Shown in pieces: positions 33,318 through 44,884 of a DNA stretch of 64,000 nucleotides. Location of the stretch: NCBI RefSeq assembly GCF_029168945.1, contig NC_083607.1:41277257-41341256 (forward strand). The letters run 5' to 3'. Both the position numbers and the translations under genes were made by a program. The notes below the pieces were generated by a model. The model saw only the letters and a list, made by a program, of their open reading frames with translations. It ran no database searches and was not told the DNA's origin. Source of the stretch: Cannabis sativa. Its lineage: Eukaryota; Streptophyta; Magnoliopsida; Rosales; Cannabaceae. How positions within the stretch are numbered: position 1 is the first letter of the stretch; the number at the start of each line of letters is the position of its first letter.

Positions 33318-34064
33318 TGTTGACCGAGGTTTTTGGCAACCAATAAAATAATAATAATTTGGAGAGCTGTAAGAAATTAAGAGAGAGATTTTTACGTGGT
33401 TGGGGCGTTAATGAGCCTTAGTCCACGAGTCTGTGTATTTATGATGGTATTTAATATAGAGAATGTTCTTGGTGAGTTCTTACTCTTCTAGTTCTTAAGA
33501 AACCCAGAATTCTTGACCCCTCTTTAATGAGCTTTGGGGGGTATTTATAGTGTTTTTTGTGTGGTGATCCCTAGAATTAAGGTACATGCATTTCTGTAAC
33601 TATTAGTAAAGTTACACATTCCCAATGAATATATTATGAGTAATGCATGGTCTAATCCCTAGGCTTTGTAGGGATTTTATGAGGGCAGTCCTTAATCCTT
33701 TTTGGCTGATGTGATTCCTCACAGAGTAGTCGTCACTAGACTTTATTGATCATAGCCTAGTAGGTACAGATTGGGGGTTGTGTCGTCAGACTTTATTGCG
33801 TGTGGCAGTTTCAATACGCCTCCTCCCATGCGGCATTAAATGCGAGATGACTGTTCAGACGGAATCTGACACCACCTGGAGATGCTTTGTTGCCATCTTG
33901 CTCTCCAGGAGCATATGAGACTTACATGCCTTCTCCGAGAGGCATGTCTAAGGTGATCCTTTGCTTTAAGAAGACTTAGCTGTTTTATTTAAATGCTAAC
34001 CTTTTCCCATCCACGTGTCATCATCCGGTTGGTCCACGTATTTTAGGCAAAATCAGGGCCAACA
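33318..34064 (-). repeat. 5' LTR of the minus-strand Tat element (747 bp)
   Basis: On the minus strand it starts TGTTGGCCCTGATTTTG and ends ACCTCGGTCAACA. It is homologous to 53727-54506 (780 bp) throughout. It contains a GTATTTATAGTG block near 33540, a probable TATA region. The target duplication at the right would be ataac. Confidence 0.9.
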
Positions 34065-34639
34065 ATAACAAATAAATCTTAGTAAATTATGTAGGTAATA
34101 AATTTTAAGGCTAAATTTCCTTAAAAGAAAAGAAAACTAAGAGTCAAGTATTTATTTTTCACTCATTATCCCTACAAATATATACATATATATACATGAG
34201 ATAAAAAAAATCAAAACATGTTTTGTATAAGTATATATATATTTTTTTTAATAAAATTTAATTTTATAAATAAATCAAACCAAATCACTCAACATAATAA
34301 ATAATTTAGTTAAAAGAAAAAAAAAACAATCACCACATGTATTGTATATGAACAACCTCAACATAATAAACTAAGAGTGAGAAATGAGGACTTTTTGGTA
34401 ATTCAAAATGTGGAAGCCCAAAAATATTACTACTTTTATAGAGGTTATAGATTATAAGTATAAAAATTAACTTTCCTTTTTACATGAGATAAATAAACGC
34501 TAGGGTAAAGATAAAGAATTTCTCATACAAACAATTACATTATTTAGGGCTCGTTTCGTACGCCGTATAATGGTCGTATTGTATTAAATAATAAATAACA
34601 CTATGTTTAGATTAAGTAATGTATTATATTAATTATTAC
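34065..34639. other. AT-rich spacer without recognised feature
   Basis: Low-complexity A/T sequence with TATACATATA runs. Near 34550 a stretch (GGGCTCGTTTCGTACGCC) resembles the ends of some small DNA transposons, but I see no matching inverted end. Nothing else is supportable. Confidence 0.4.
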
Positions 34640-35295
34640 GACCAAATTTTTTAATACAATGTATGTCCACTTTATCTGCCACTTTTATGGACTCGATCCC
34701 CACTTGAGAAACTTGCATCTTTGCTGCTATACACCAGTTGAGAGATTTTTTTAAAGCAAGTACTTCAGCTATACTTGATGAATAATTTCCAGGAAAGCTA
34801 TTGGCATACCTTCCAATAACCTCACCTTGAGAGCCTCTAACCACTGTACCAACAACCACCTGTTGCTGCCGCATTCACATTAAGTTTTAGCTTCCTTGTG
34901 AAAGAGGAGCCCATTTGTAAGTAATGTCAACTTCTTGTAGTTTACCTTCTTTCAGTGAGGTAGTCATTTATACTTTCTTATACTCTTGGAAATACCCTGC
35001 AATCCAGTTATTAATCTCTTGTATTGGAAAAGTATATCTTTATTTTTTTTTTCCAAAAACAGCATTGTTTCTATGGTTCCAGATCATCCAAAGAAATCTC
35101 AATAATATTTTACAATCAGCTCTATATAATTTATAAAAAGTATTTAGTAAAAGTCTTTTATATGAATGTGTCTATGTGCATTATAGATATTTTTGAATGG
35201 TGAATGATTTCATGTTTTTTATTTTGCTCTGGAACAATTCATTAGTCAGTGAGTCACAGTCTCATTTCTATGACCACAAAAAGAGCACATAATTC
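34640..35295 (-). pseudogene. LINE ORF2 C-terminal remnant: zinc-binding and RNase H-like domains
   Basis: From right to left: CSFCGHRNETVTH...C (35290-35222), the zf-RVT pattern that follows LINE reverse transcriptase; FLWMIWNHRNNAVF (35102-35060), the usual linker; KLKLNVNAA; then VVRGSQGEVIGRYA and SSIAEVLALKKSLNW (34874-34640), an RVT_3-type RNase H. At least one frameshift lies near 34870, and a TGA falls after the zinc motif. The RT domain is not found upstream. Confidence 0.7.
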
Positions 35296-35934
35296 TTTCT
35301 ATATTTCGAGCATTAAATATGAACATAACATGTGAATATAAGTCTCGAAAATTGAGAGAAACTATACATGAGAAACGAGATAGGTTCCTCACCAAAGAAT
35401 ATGCTACAATTAATGATGTGTCGCGCTATATTATAATATAGCTGTCAAATAAAAGAGATAAAATTATAAATACAATAATTAGCAAGATGACAACATCATA
35501 GGTTCATCTTGGACTTGACCAAGATAAAAAAAGACATATATAGAATACGAAGGGATGAGCTACTAGAAAGAGTAGATAATGAGATTTTTAAGAGCTTGCA
35601 GCTCATTAACCCACATACTCATGAGTTTGTTAAAAGACTAAAGAATATGAGCAAAACACGATCCATCTCAGAATGTTCATAAACAACGTGAGAGGATTGA
35701 CCCTAAGGAGCGCAAAAAATTCAATCCTATGTGTTGTCTTAAAACTTGTCTTAAACAGAAAAAGCGAGAAAGATACCTCAATTAGCGTCTCACAAAATAC
35801 ACCTAGTCATTCCTAACGTTATTGAAGAATTCAAGGCATATTCTTGGTATGTTATCTCGGCAAAGAAACTGCTTTTAGATAAAAAAAAAATAAAAAAAAA
35901 AGTGGATACCAACAGTTAATTCATTTATCCGACA
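35296..35934. other. Unassigned AT-rich sequence
   Basis: No frame of note. Contains an 18-bp perfect palindrome GCTATATTATAATATAGC (35425-35442) and A-rich runs at 35880-35900. Confidence 0.4.
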
Positions 35935-36308
35935 TGTTGTAAATATAAAATGTGGGGATTGTTTGCGTTTCATAAACGATTATCTAGATAAGACTAAAAG
36001 GGGATAATTGTCATGCCTAAAAATCCTATAAATAGGGACGGAACCTACGATGTGAAGGACGGGAAATTTTGGGAGGAAAAACCTTGAGAAATTATGTGTA
36101 GAAAATCCCGAAGATTATTACTTTGTAGCGAATATCTTGTAATAAAAAATAAATCAAGAACTCGGAAATAATATGGACTCGTGGACTATGTAGATTTAAC
36201 TACAAAACCATGTAAAAATTCATCTGTCTTATTTATCTCTATTATTAATAGTTAGTTTTAATTTTATTCAAAATGTTTCATTATTGTTAACGAAATTCTA
36301 TTCTAACA
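35935..36308 (+). repeat. Probable 5' LTR of element D
   Basis: The end TTCTATTCTAACA is fixed by the primer region that follows. The start at TGTTGTAAATAT is a guess. It contains CCTATAAATAGGGAC (TATA-like) near 36027. Confidence 0.5.
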
Positions 36309-36310
36309 AT

Positions 36311-36330
36311 TTGGTGCTTTCATTGAGAGA
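36311..36330 (+). other. Primer-binding region of element D
   Basis: TTGGTGCTTTCATTGAGAG, shared with both Tat elements. Confidence 0.7.
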
Positions 36331-38431
36331 CTTTGATTAAAATTAAAACTAAAAAAATGCATCTCCCCAGGAAAACCAAAACTTCCTCAATATAGAAAAC
36401 ACTCAACTGGAAGAGCAATAAGGGAAGAGGAGATGATCACCCAGGGAAAGAACCCCAAGGAACTCAAACTCATAGCATACCAAACAAAGGAAAGGGTCCT
36501 TTGGGAAGGGATTCTGAGAGGGATATTCATGACGAAGAGATTCTGAAGAGGAGGAGTTTTGATGCTTACAACCCAACAAGTTATGTTCCAATCGTAGAAT
36601 TGGAGAATCACAAACTTCAGCAAAGACTGACAGAAGTCAATTTGAAGGAATGAAGAATTAGAACAAGCAATGGCTATTGCTAGAACAACTTCGAATGATG
36701 AACGACTTGTTCAAGAAGAACAACATGTTAGGCAACCACGAGGAAGACCTCGAGGGTCGCAAACAAGAAGGGAATGTGGACCCAATGCCACAAAATAGGA
36801 GCCAAATAAACCTACTCGCACCCAAGAACAACAACCAGGGGAAACAAGGGAAATTCATGTTGATGAATAAGGTCGACCTAATCAAGGTGCCACTACTTCA
36901 ATAGCACGATCAAGAGGTTAGCAATGTCTCATAGAACTGGAAAAGAGATAAATGAGCACCTAGCTAATCGATCTGCTAGCCCTCTATGTCCACCTCGTGG
37001 ACCAAGGAGGGTAGAAAGGGACAATATGTATACTTACTTAAACAGGGGACGATTCGCTAATGTGTTTGAAAGGCGAAAGCCAGCCTGTGAAGAACATCAA
37101 GGATCAGAATCAAACATCGCCCAACGTAGGTCTATTTAAAGCCATGGACAAAGTCAATCCCCTAGATCTCGCACAGGGGAAAATCCACCACGAGGCGAGA
37201 GAACTCCCCATCGTGAATAGTAAAATGAACAAGAAAGTGTCAGCAACTTGCAAAGTTACCAATCAGAACGTGTTTCCCCTAGTCTCTTAATAAGTAATTA
37301 CGATAATAGGCAAGATTGACGACAAAATGTACACGATCATCTCGATCTGCGAGAGAAGATAAATCGAAGGTTTCCTAACCTACGCAAGTAGATAAACATA
37401 AATGCACTAGATCTTAGAGAGAGATTGAATAGAAATGCTCCACCTGCATGTAAACAAGTCAATCAACCCGTTGATGACTCTACTCAGTTAAGGGCCATTT
37501 AGTTGGAAGAGAAGTTCAGACAATATCAGGATGGGAATATGGAAAGTTCCCTAGTTACAACTCTGACGATGACCCTGAACCTTTTCATCCCGCCATATTA
37601 AGTTCTCAATTTCCATGAGGATTTAAGAACCCACATGTCACACCTTATGATGGGACAACTGACTTGGTGGCTCACTTAAACAATTTCAATATCATAATGC
37701 GAGCCAGCAATGTGGGGAATAATATGCATTACATATTATTTCCTACGTCCCTCACAGGGGCAGCGAGCAGTTAGTTTGACAAATTTATTGAAATTCCATT
37801 ACTTCCTGAGAACAATTGTCGCGGGACTTTAGGAAACGATTCTCAGTCGCAAGAAATAGGAGACCCGAGGCATTATCCTTAACCAACATAAAGTAACAAC
37901 CTAATGAATCCTTAAAGGATTTTTTGAGACGTTTTAAAATAGTTGTAACCAAGGTTACAAATTTGAATGATAGCATCCATTAACTGCCTTGTAAGCGGGA
38001 ATAACACCAGGAAGCGAGCTGCGGGATGAGATACAAGGATGTCCAATAAGATTGATAAATGGAATCAATAACAGAGCGCTCATATACTATAATGCCCTAA
38101 TGCTAAGGTACGCTACAGTGCTTTTTTAATTATAGTGCTATCTTTGCTAATTAAAGAATTTTCTCGAAAAACGTGTCAAATTAAAACTTTTGTAATAAAT
38201 ATTAAACTTTATAATTTACATAGTCATTTACAAACACCGGGATCCCGTTTCTAATCTTTCATACAAAATACATAACTAGGTCGCACAGCGACTACAAAAT
38301 AATAAAGCCCGGATGTCCCGAGACCAAACACTCTAGGTCGCGCCACCATGACATGTACAACTTCATCCCATCTTAGACTCACTCCTGTTCAGCTTTCGCC
38401 TTTCCGTTACCTACACATGGATGTAGAACTG

Positions 38432-38447
38432 TGAGTCGACAGACTCA
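38432..38447. other. Conserved TGAGTC/GACTCA hairpin in solo Tekay LTR
   Basis: Arms TGAGTC (38432-38437) and GACTCA (38442-38447) with the GACA loop, as in Tekay C. Confidence 0.75.
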
Positions 38448-38565
38448 GTAAGAAAAGCATATAGTATTTCATATAATATAGACTTGTATCTAGGCACCCA
38501 CACACCTATTTACAAGGCTTAACAGATGAGTAAGAACGTTCTAATTGGTTGTGCTATTGACCATT

Positions 38566-38829
38566 ATATCACCCCCTACCAGCACTATGATCATACTACA
38601 GGACCGGCACTATGTTCGTGCCGCTATGATAGCATCAATAGCATCCAAAAGTATAATTGGCCATGATATCACTCTTAACCAGTACGATGCCTATACTGCT
38701 GAACCGACACAATGGTTGTGTCGCTATGATAGCACCAATTCGTACTTTATGGGGTGCATACTACTCTTAACCAGTATGATGCTTGTACTGCTGAACTGAC
38801 ACAATGGTTGTGTCGCTATGATATCACCC
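38566..38829. repeat. Three-unit stem-loop array in solo Tekay LTR
   Basis: Units of about 100 and 92 bp. Unit 1 has CGGCAC/GTGCCG (38605-38623). Unit 2 has CGACACA/TGTGTCG at the same place (38705-38723), where both the third base and its partner have changed. Unit 3 repeats it with a T-G end pair. A CAGTA/TACTG stem precedes it in unit 2. Confidence 0.85.
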
Positions 38830-39194
38830 AAACATATACAATCATGCACACAGCATGCATATATATCATACAAAAATACATTCACATATTCATATTACAC
38901 ATTATACACAGTTCTTACCTCCTTTCCAGATTCAAGTGTGTTGGCCGACCTGAACAGAAAGTCTTGTGATAGATGGATGCCCTAATCACATAATGAAACC
39001 AGGTAAATCACATGGTCAAAACCCTAATTCGGGAAACTCGAACCTATTACTCTAGGCTCTGTTATAGTCACTAGGGATTACACTAACTCAGGAGACGGAG
39101 AAACACCCAACTACGGCACTAAAATGGATGAGAATTGAGAAAATGGCTTGTTCGGGGATCATGCCAAAACCAGCTAACCCGTTTTACAGGCCTG

Positions 39195-39216
39195 GCAAAC
39201 CGGTTAGTCGGTTTGC
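39195..39216. repeat. Palindrome in solo Tekay LTR
   Basis: GCAAACCG-gttagt-CGGTTTGC, an exact 8-bp stem, in the position of the CCGG palindromes of the other Tekay LTRs. Confidence 0.8.
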
Positions 39217-39535
39217 ACCAGGTTTCCCCCAACAATTCATTTCTTGCTCAAAACTCATCCAAATGCATCCAAACTTTCTAGAGTACCTAAACAATGTATA
39301 TACAACATAATCCAACTTGTAATTCACAAAAAAAACCCACTGAATTCAAATTTTCCATTAAAGATCAAAGCTTAGGTTTCAAAGCTCAAACTTGCACAAT
39401 TTCATTACAACACATAACCAAACTAGCTGCTAGAAGCTATATCTAACTCAAATCAAACTTAGAATTTGAATTATCAACCAACCTAACCCTAGCAGCCACT
39501 AATTTTCAAAATCACTACATGAAACTGTTGGAAAT

Positions 39536-41388
39536 ATTTTACCAGGATCTAGATTTACTACTAAGTATGTTCCATTAACATCCTAATATGAATTCTAAAA
39601 CAATGAAAATAAACACATATAAAGTTTAGAAAACCTTACATTGGGTGCAGTGGAATATAATGACTCCTTCTGTTCAGATCTCTAGCCCTTGATTCCTTTC
39701 TGTAGCAGAATATAATCAAGATCTGAACCTGGATCTCTTTCTCTCCTTCCTTTGATGCTGATTCTCCTTCTTGTTGTTTGGAATCTCATACAGTCTTACA
39801 CACTATGATTGAGATACCACTTGGTGTGTGTGGGCACTACTCTATCACTAAAGGATTTCGAAATTGAAGAAGAAAAGAAGAGAGAAGGTGGCGGCTAGAA
39901 GATTTTCTCTGAAGGAATGAGATGCATCAACTTTTTCTAAAGCCATCACTACCTATTTATAGGTAACCACCTAGGTTTAGGTTAGATTTATTTGGCATTA
40001 AAATAATAGAAAAAATAAATGCTAAATGCTTAGTGTGGCCGGCAATAGGATGTTGGATTGGGCCCACTTTGCAATTTTGCCATTTTGTCATTTTTCCATC
40101 CCAATTTCTCAAAAAACACTAATTTTCCAATTTAACCACTTAAATGCCAATTCTATTATTTAATAACTAAAAATTAATTATTAAATAATATTGTCATTTA
40201 CTATATTTATTAATTAGACATATAAAGTCTCTTAGTTAATAAATAAACCTAGAACCTCTTTTCTTTACAATTTCCCCCTTGCTTAGTGAAAATTCACAAA
40301 GTAGACATAGTCTAACTTTAGAATTATAATTGATTAATTAAAATCAATTAACTGAGTCTTACAAGCAGTATGGTCTCAACTAGTATGGGACCATGGACCT
40401 ATATAAACTGAGCTTCCAATAAGTCGAACCGAATTTACCAAGTAAATTCCCTAACTTATTAATTCCTTATTGAATCCACACTTAGAACTTCGAATTGCAC
40501 TCTCAGTCATATAGAACGCTCTATATGTTCTACGATATAGATACGCTATTAATTATCCATTTTTATAATCCTAATTTGATCAATGACCCTCTAATAGATG
40601 ATCTACATTGAATAGGCACTAAATTACCGTTACACCTTCAATGTATTTTATCCTTAAAACACTTAGCTCCGTATAAATGATATTTCAGCGAAGTGAAATG
40701 AGATCTCAACCATTTATCTCTATTTAGCCAAGCTCAAAGGATATCATCGTTTCACTTCTAAATTCCTATAGAAGTTATAGACTCCATATTTATGTTAGCG
40801 CTTCCACTCAATTATACTATCATGTTCCCAAAATGTACGTATCACCCTGACCTAAAAGTAGGCTTAACTAACAACTCAAAGAACATGTATAATACTCTTG
40901 AGATCGAACCTAAACATATCAGGATTAAGATCATTTGATCTAGGATCAACGGGTGATATTGAATTGAATAGATATTACCGTAAATTTTAATATATCTAAT
41001 CAAAGTTTAATATCGGTCCCTTCCGATGTATACTCCATACATCCTATACTGGTAAACTTTGCCAATGCCTTGGAAAGGACATAACACTTATCCAAGGTGT
41101 AAGAATACCTATCGCTGATTATCATGTCAGTCTAAATCCAGTGAACTGACAAATCAGGGAATAAACTTTCGAACATATAATTAAGATTATATTCCACTGT
41201 GCTGACAACACTATAATCATTAACAAATTCATATGTTCTGGACTTAAATAGAATTCATACATTATGTATATATAATCATGAAATAAGTCATGTGAACCAT
41301 GCAACATTAATTGTTATTTTTGATCTTTATTAATAAGTAAATCTGATTATATTGAAATGAGTTTTATTTAGGGCATAAAACCCAACAG
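39536..41388 (-). repeat. Solo copia LTR (1853 bp) nested in the solo Tekay LTR
   Basis: Plus-strand ends TGTTGGAAATATTTTACC and AAACCCAACA. Flanks are gaaac (39531-39535) and gaaat (41389-41393), a target duplication with one change. It is the most diverged copia LTR in the window; the conserved antisense frame is broken in it. Confidence 0.92.
39954..39961 (-). promoter_or_regulatory. Probable TATA box of nested copia LTR
   Basis: TATTTATA on the plus strand, in the conserved promoter block (GATAG altered to GGTAG). Confidence 0.55.
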
Positions 41389-42430
41389 AAATCAACTAAA
41401 ATCTTGAGAAACATAACTAGAAAGTATCTAGGGTTTACCTTGGATTTATTCCCTCTAAATTCTTGTTGAAAACAACAAAAAACAGCAATCAATTCTCTGG
41501 TTTATTTGTTATTCTCCCCTTAACAAATTACTAAAAAGCCCCCAATGCTTAACTTTAGCATATTTCAAGCTTAGGGGTAAAATGGTCAAAAACCATAACC
41601 TCGCACAACCTCGGTATTTTAGTTTCTCCAATATCTATCCCACTAAGAAATAAGGTTCTGGACTTACCCATGTGATCAAACTAGTCATCCATCGCATTTT
41701 TCGTTGTCGCCGAGCAAAAATTACAAAAATTGTATAATTCACATATAAGTCAAATAATACTCCTAGAGTTTAATAAAATCTCCAGAATTGAGAAATTATA
41801 ACTCTAGTACCCATTTCTAATAATGGGGCCCTCAAATAATTAAATTTATAAATAATTATAAGAATATCAGAAATTAGTGCTAATTGCCTTTACTAATCCA
41901 AATTACTAAAGCGGTCATTACATATACACTCGAAAGGAAGAAGCTCAATCTGAACTTAAACTACTAAAAGATTGCTTGGGGAATAAGCGAAGCTCCAGAA
42001 ATATAGAAGCAAACATTGTGACAATGAACACAAACTCGAGCAAGGGCAATGAGTCACATGGAGAGAGAAAGGATGAATCCAAGAAATCATCCAAAGAAAA
42101 AAGGAACCAAAAGAAAGAGGAGAAACGTGCCCCAATTTATTCCATATACACAGAATTGAATGAGACTCATGAAAATATATTTCTTGCAAACAAGAATAGG
42201 GTTATTTTACGCAAGCCAGATCCCATACAAAATGCAAGGAGTAAATGAGATTAGAATAAGTTTGTCAATTCCACAAAGACATCGGTCACACCACCGAGGA
42301 GTGTCGACAACTCAAAGATGAGATTGAAAGTCTTATTTCATAAGGATACTTTAGACAATATGTGAGAAATTCTAAGAAGGTGTGGCAAAGAACAAAGATA
42401 ACCATTGACTATCACCGTGCGCAGCAAATT

Positions 42431-42953
42431 CACATGGGTGATTACATTTTCCATTTATCATCTCTGCGCTCGAAAGAGGGTCTAGAACTCATTATATGTA
42501 CTATGTGAGCTATTTGGACTAAAGGGAACAAAGTCTACCATGCAAATAAGGGTCGAGACGGATCTAACAATGCTCCTTATGCTAACACGTACTTAGAGAA
42601 CTATATTGCAGCAAAAACTCACCAACTAAATCCTGCTGAATTCACCACTTCTAGTGTCCGTACATCAAAACAACATGCTGCTACTGCCGGTTTCAATAGA
42701 AAGAAAAAGAAGGTTCTATGGAAGCCACCTGACCACTTTCATTTAAAGATGAATGTTGATGTCACGGTGAACACTGAGACAAAGGTGCTGAGCGTTGGAG
42801 CAATAGTATGTGATCACTATGGATAAGTTATAGCTGCCTTATCAAAGTTCATACAAAGTTGCTTCAGAAGTGATGAGATGAAAGCAAAGCTCTTTTCCAT
42901 AACATCAATTGGGCATACCAACTTCAAATCCCAATTACTCACAAGCTGCCCAT
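42431..42953 (+). pseudogene. LINE ORF2 C-terminal remnant, RNase H-like domain
   Basis: AIWTKGNKVYHANKG (about 42515-42555) is the linker after the LINE zinc domain, with a TGA where Trp is usual. Then VLWKPPDHFHLKMNVDV and VGAIVCDHYG start an RVT_3-type RNase H, with a TAA in place of the next residue. SDEMKAKLF corresponds to the E-x-x-A-L helix. Copia 2 interrupts it at 42959. It is a different family from the remnant at 34640. Confidence 0.65.
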
Positions 42954-42958
42954 GAACT

Positions 42959-44855
42959 TGTTGGAAATTATTTTACCAGGATCTTAGATCTACTCACAAG
43001 TATGTTTATTAACATCCTAAATAAGAACTTTCTAAAACGATAAATTAAACACATATAAAGTTTAAGAAACCTTACATTGGGTGCAGCGGAATTAAATGAC
43101 TCCTTCCGTTCAGATCTCTAACCCTTGTATCCTTTCTGTAGCAGAGTATTATCAAGATCTGAACCTGGATCTCTTTCTCTGAATCCTTGATGCTGAGTCT
43201 CCTTTGCTGATGATCTTTCTTCACGATCTTCCTCACTATGATTGAGGTATTGCTTGCTGTGTGTGGGCACTACTCTAATCACTAAGGTAGGTTCGAAATA
43301 TGAAGGAAGAAGAGAGAGAGAGAGTGGCGGCTAGAGAAGAGAGAGGAGGCTCAGGTTTTTCTGATTCAGAAAGTGTGAAGTGTATTTTTCCTGAAGCCTT
43401 CACTATCTATTTATAGCATTCCACTTGGGTTAGGTTTGAATTATTTGGCATTGAAATAATGAAAATATCAACTTAAAAAGCCTACAAAGGTGGCCGGCCA
43501 TGGCTTAGTGGAATGAGCCTTGCTTTTTGTAATTTTGCAATTTTAACACCTTTTGTATCTGATTTTCTCAAAAATGCCAATTTCCTAATTCAACTATTTA
43601 AATGCCAATTCTAACTATTTAATAATTAAAAATAATTATTAAATAATATTGTCATTTATCACATTTATTAATTGAACCATACAAAGTATCATAATTAACA
43701 AATATGCCCCTATTAACTCTTTCTTTACAATTTCGCCCTTACTTAGTGAAAATTTCACAAATAGACATAGTCTAATTTGTGAATTATAATTGATTAATCA
43801 AAACCAATTACATGAGTCTTACAAACAATATTATCTCAACTAGTGCGGGAACCATGGGTCTATATAACCGAGCTTCCAATAAGTAGATCAAGAATTTAGC
43901 ACTAAAATTCACTAACTTATTAATTCTTCGTTGAATCCACGCATAGAACTTAGAATTGCACTCTCAGTATATAGAATGCTCTATATGTTCCACCATATAG
44001 ACACATCATTAGTTATTTATTGTTATAATCCTAATTTGATCGATGATCCTCTATATGAATGATCTACACTGTAAAGGGATTAGATTACCGTAACACCCTA
44101 CTATGTATTTTATCCTTAAAATACTTGACCCCGTATAAATGATATTTCAGTTTATGTGAAATGAGATCTCCACCATTTATTTTCGTTTGGTCAAGCTCGA
44201 AGGAGATCATCCTTTGCTTACTATTCGCCAGATAGAAGCTATAGATTCCATGTTTATGCTAGCGCTCCCACTCAATTGCGCTACCGTGTTCCCTAAAAGT
44301 ACGTATCACCCTGACCTAAAAGTAGGCTTAACTAACAATTCAAGGAACACGAATAGCCTCTTGAGATTGAGCCTAATCATAACAGGATTAAGATCATTTG
44401 ATCTAGAATCTACTTGGCGATATTGACTTGAATAGATTTTACGGTAAGTTTAATTAAATCTAAGTCAAAGTTCAATATCGGTCCCTTCCGATGCATACTC
44501 CATGCATCCAACCTGAGCTTTACTTTAACCAATGTTCTGGAAAGAACATAGTATTTCTCCAAATACAAGTAAACTCTTGTTGTAGATTATCATATCAGTA
44601 AAACCATGTGTCTGATAAATCTAGGAAACTTCATTCACATAGTCATGTTTACTTTCCAATGTGATGACAGCACAATAAACATGATCAAGTATGTGAAAAG
44701 GGTTTAAGATGAATTTATAAATCAAATAGACAAGCAATTGATAAAGTGAACCAAAACATACACAAATGAATGAAAAATACTTCTGTTTCTTTATTGATGT
44801 TGAATAAAATAGATTACATTGAAATGGAGTTTTATTTAGGGCATAAAACCTAACA
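42959..44855 (-). repeat. 3' LTR of copia 2 (1897 bp)
   Basis: Plus-strand ends TGTTGGAAATTATTTTACC and AAACCTAACA. It is of the TGTTAGG subfamily, as in copia 1. The antisense frame lies at 44187-44426. Confidence 0.95.
43408..43415 (-). promoter_or_regulatory. Probable TATA box of copia 2 3' LTR
   Basis: TATTTATA on the plus strand, in the conserved block. Confidence 0.6.
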
Positions 44856-44884
44856 AACTCCCACTTGCACTAATATAAAACTAA

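Larger units (their letters stand above)
12382..34064 (-). mobile_element. Ty3/gypsy Tat-lineage element, minus strand, split by three insertions
   Basis: Read right to left: 5' LTR 33318-34064, gag 33249-31104, protease and RT 19643-18343, RT end, RNase H and archaeal-type RNase H 14574-13262, integrase 13261-12382. The gaps are Tekay C and the gag-only element, each bounded by exact target duplications, plus the LTR at 12381. At 14570/18347 the reading GRNMEV joins to YVDDML across the insertion, matching the uninterrupted plus-strand copy at 57990-58030. The 3' LTR is outside the window. Confidence 0.93.
38088..41922 (-). repeat. Solo Tekay-type LTR in element D gag, with a copia LTR nested in it
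   Basis: Plus-strand ends TATAATGCCCTAAT (the expected TG mutated to TA) and AAGCGGTCATTACA match the ends of the Tekay C LTR. A perfect tatac duplication flanks it. Without the 1853 bp copia LTR and its duplication it is about 1.98 kb. It keeps the conserved hairpin, a three-unit stem-loop array and a palindrome. It is a third LTR family, distinct from A and C. Confidence 0.92.
35935..42430 (+). mobile_element. Decayed Ty3/gypsy (non-chromovirus) element D, 5' part
   Basis: A probable short 5' LTR, the TTGGTGCTTTCATTGAGAG primer region, and a gag recognisable in all three frames up to a zinc knuckle at 42263-42304. No protease or pol follows; sequence changes into a LINE remnant. The gag is interrupted by a solo Tekay LTR with target duplication tatac (38083-38087, 41923-41927). 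The heavy decay suggests this is among the oldest layers. Confidence 0.7.
36357..42430 (+). pseudogene. gag of element D, many frameshifts, split by a solo LTR
   Basis: The N-terminal charged region is at 36357-37560. The capsid core is at 37630-38060 (VTPYDGTTDLVAHLNNF, LFPTSLTGAAS, then PEALSLTNIK-like segments in other frames). The tail resumes after the solo LTR at 41928 with a Lys/Glu-rich stretch, YSIYTELNETHENIF and the knuckle CQFHKDIGHTTEEC, then LKDEIESLIS. Stops and shifts occur every 100-200 bases, including a TAG within the capsid near 37770. It is clearly non-functional. Confidence 0.7.

Noticed and set aside
34548..34640. End of a small DNA transposon (GGGCTCGTTTCGTACGCC)
   Set aside because: The motif recalls known terminal repeats, but no inverted partner or target duplication was found nearby.
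34629..34874. Possible small host RNase H-like gene
   Set aside because: The frame breaks at both ends and is preceded by LINE zinc-binding and linker motifs with stops; a LINE remnant explains it better.
35425..35442. 18-bp perfect palindrome GCTATATTATAATATAGC
   Set aside because: It is A/T-only except for the ends, in A/T-rich sequence, and has no repeated counterpart; chance is likely.
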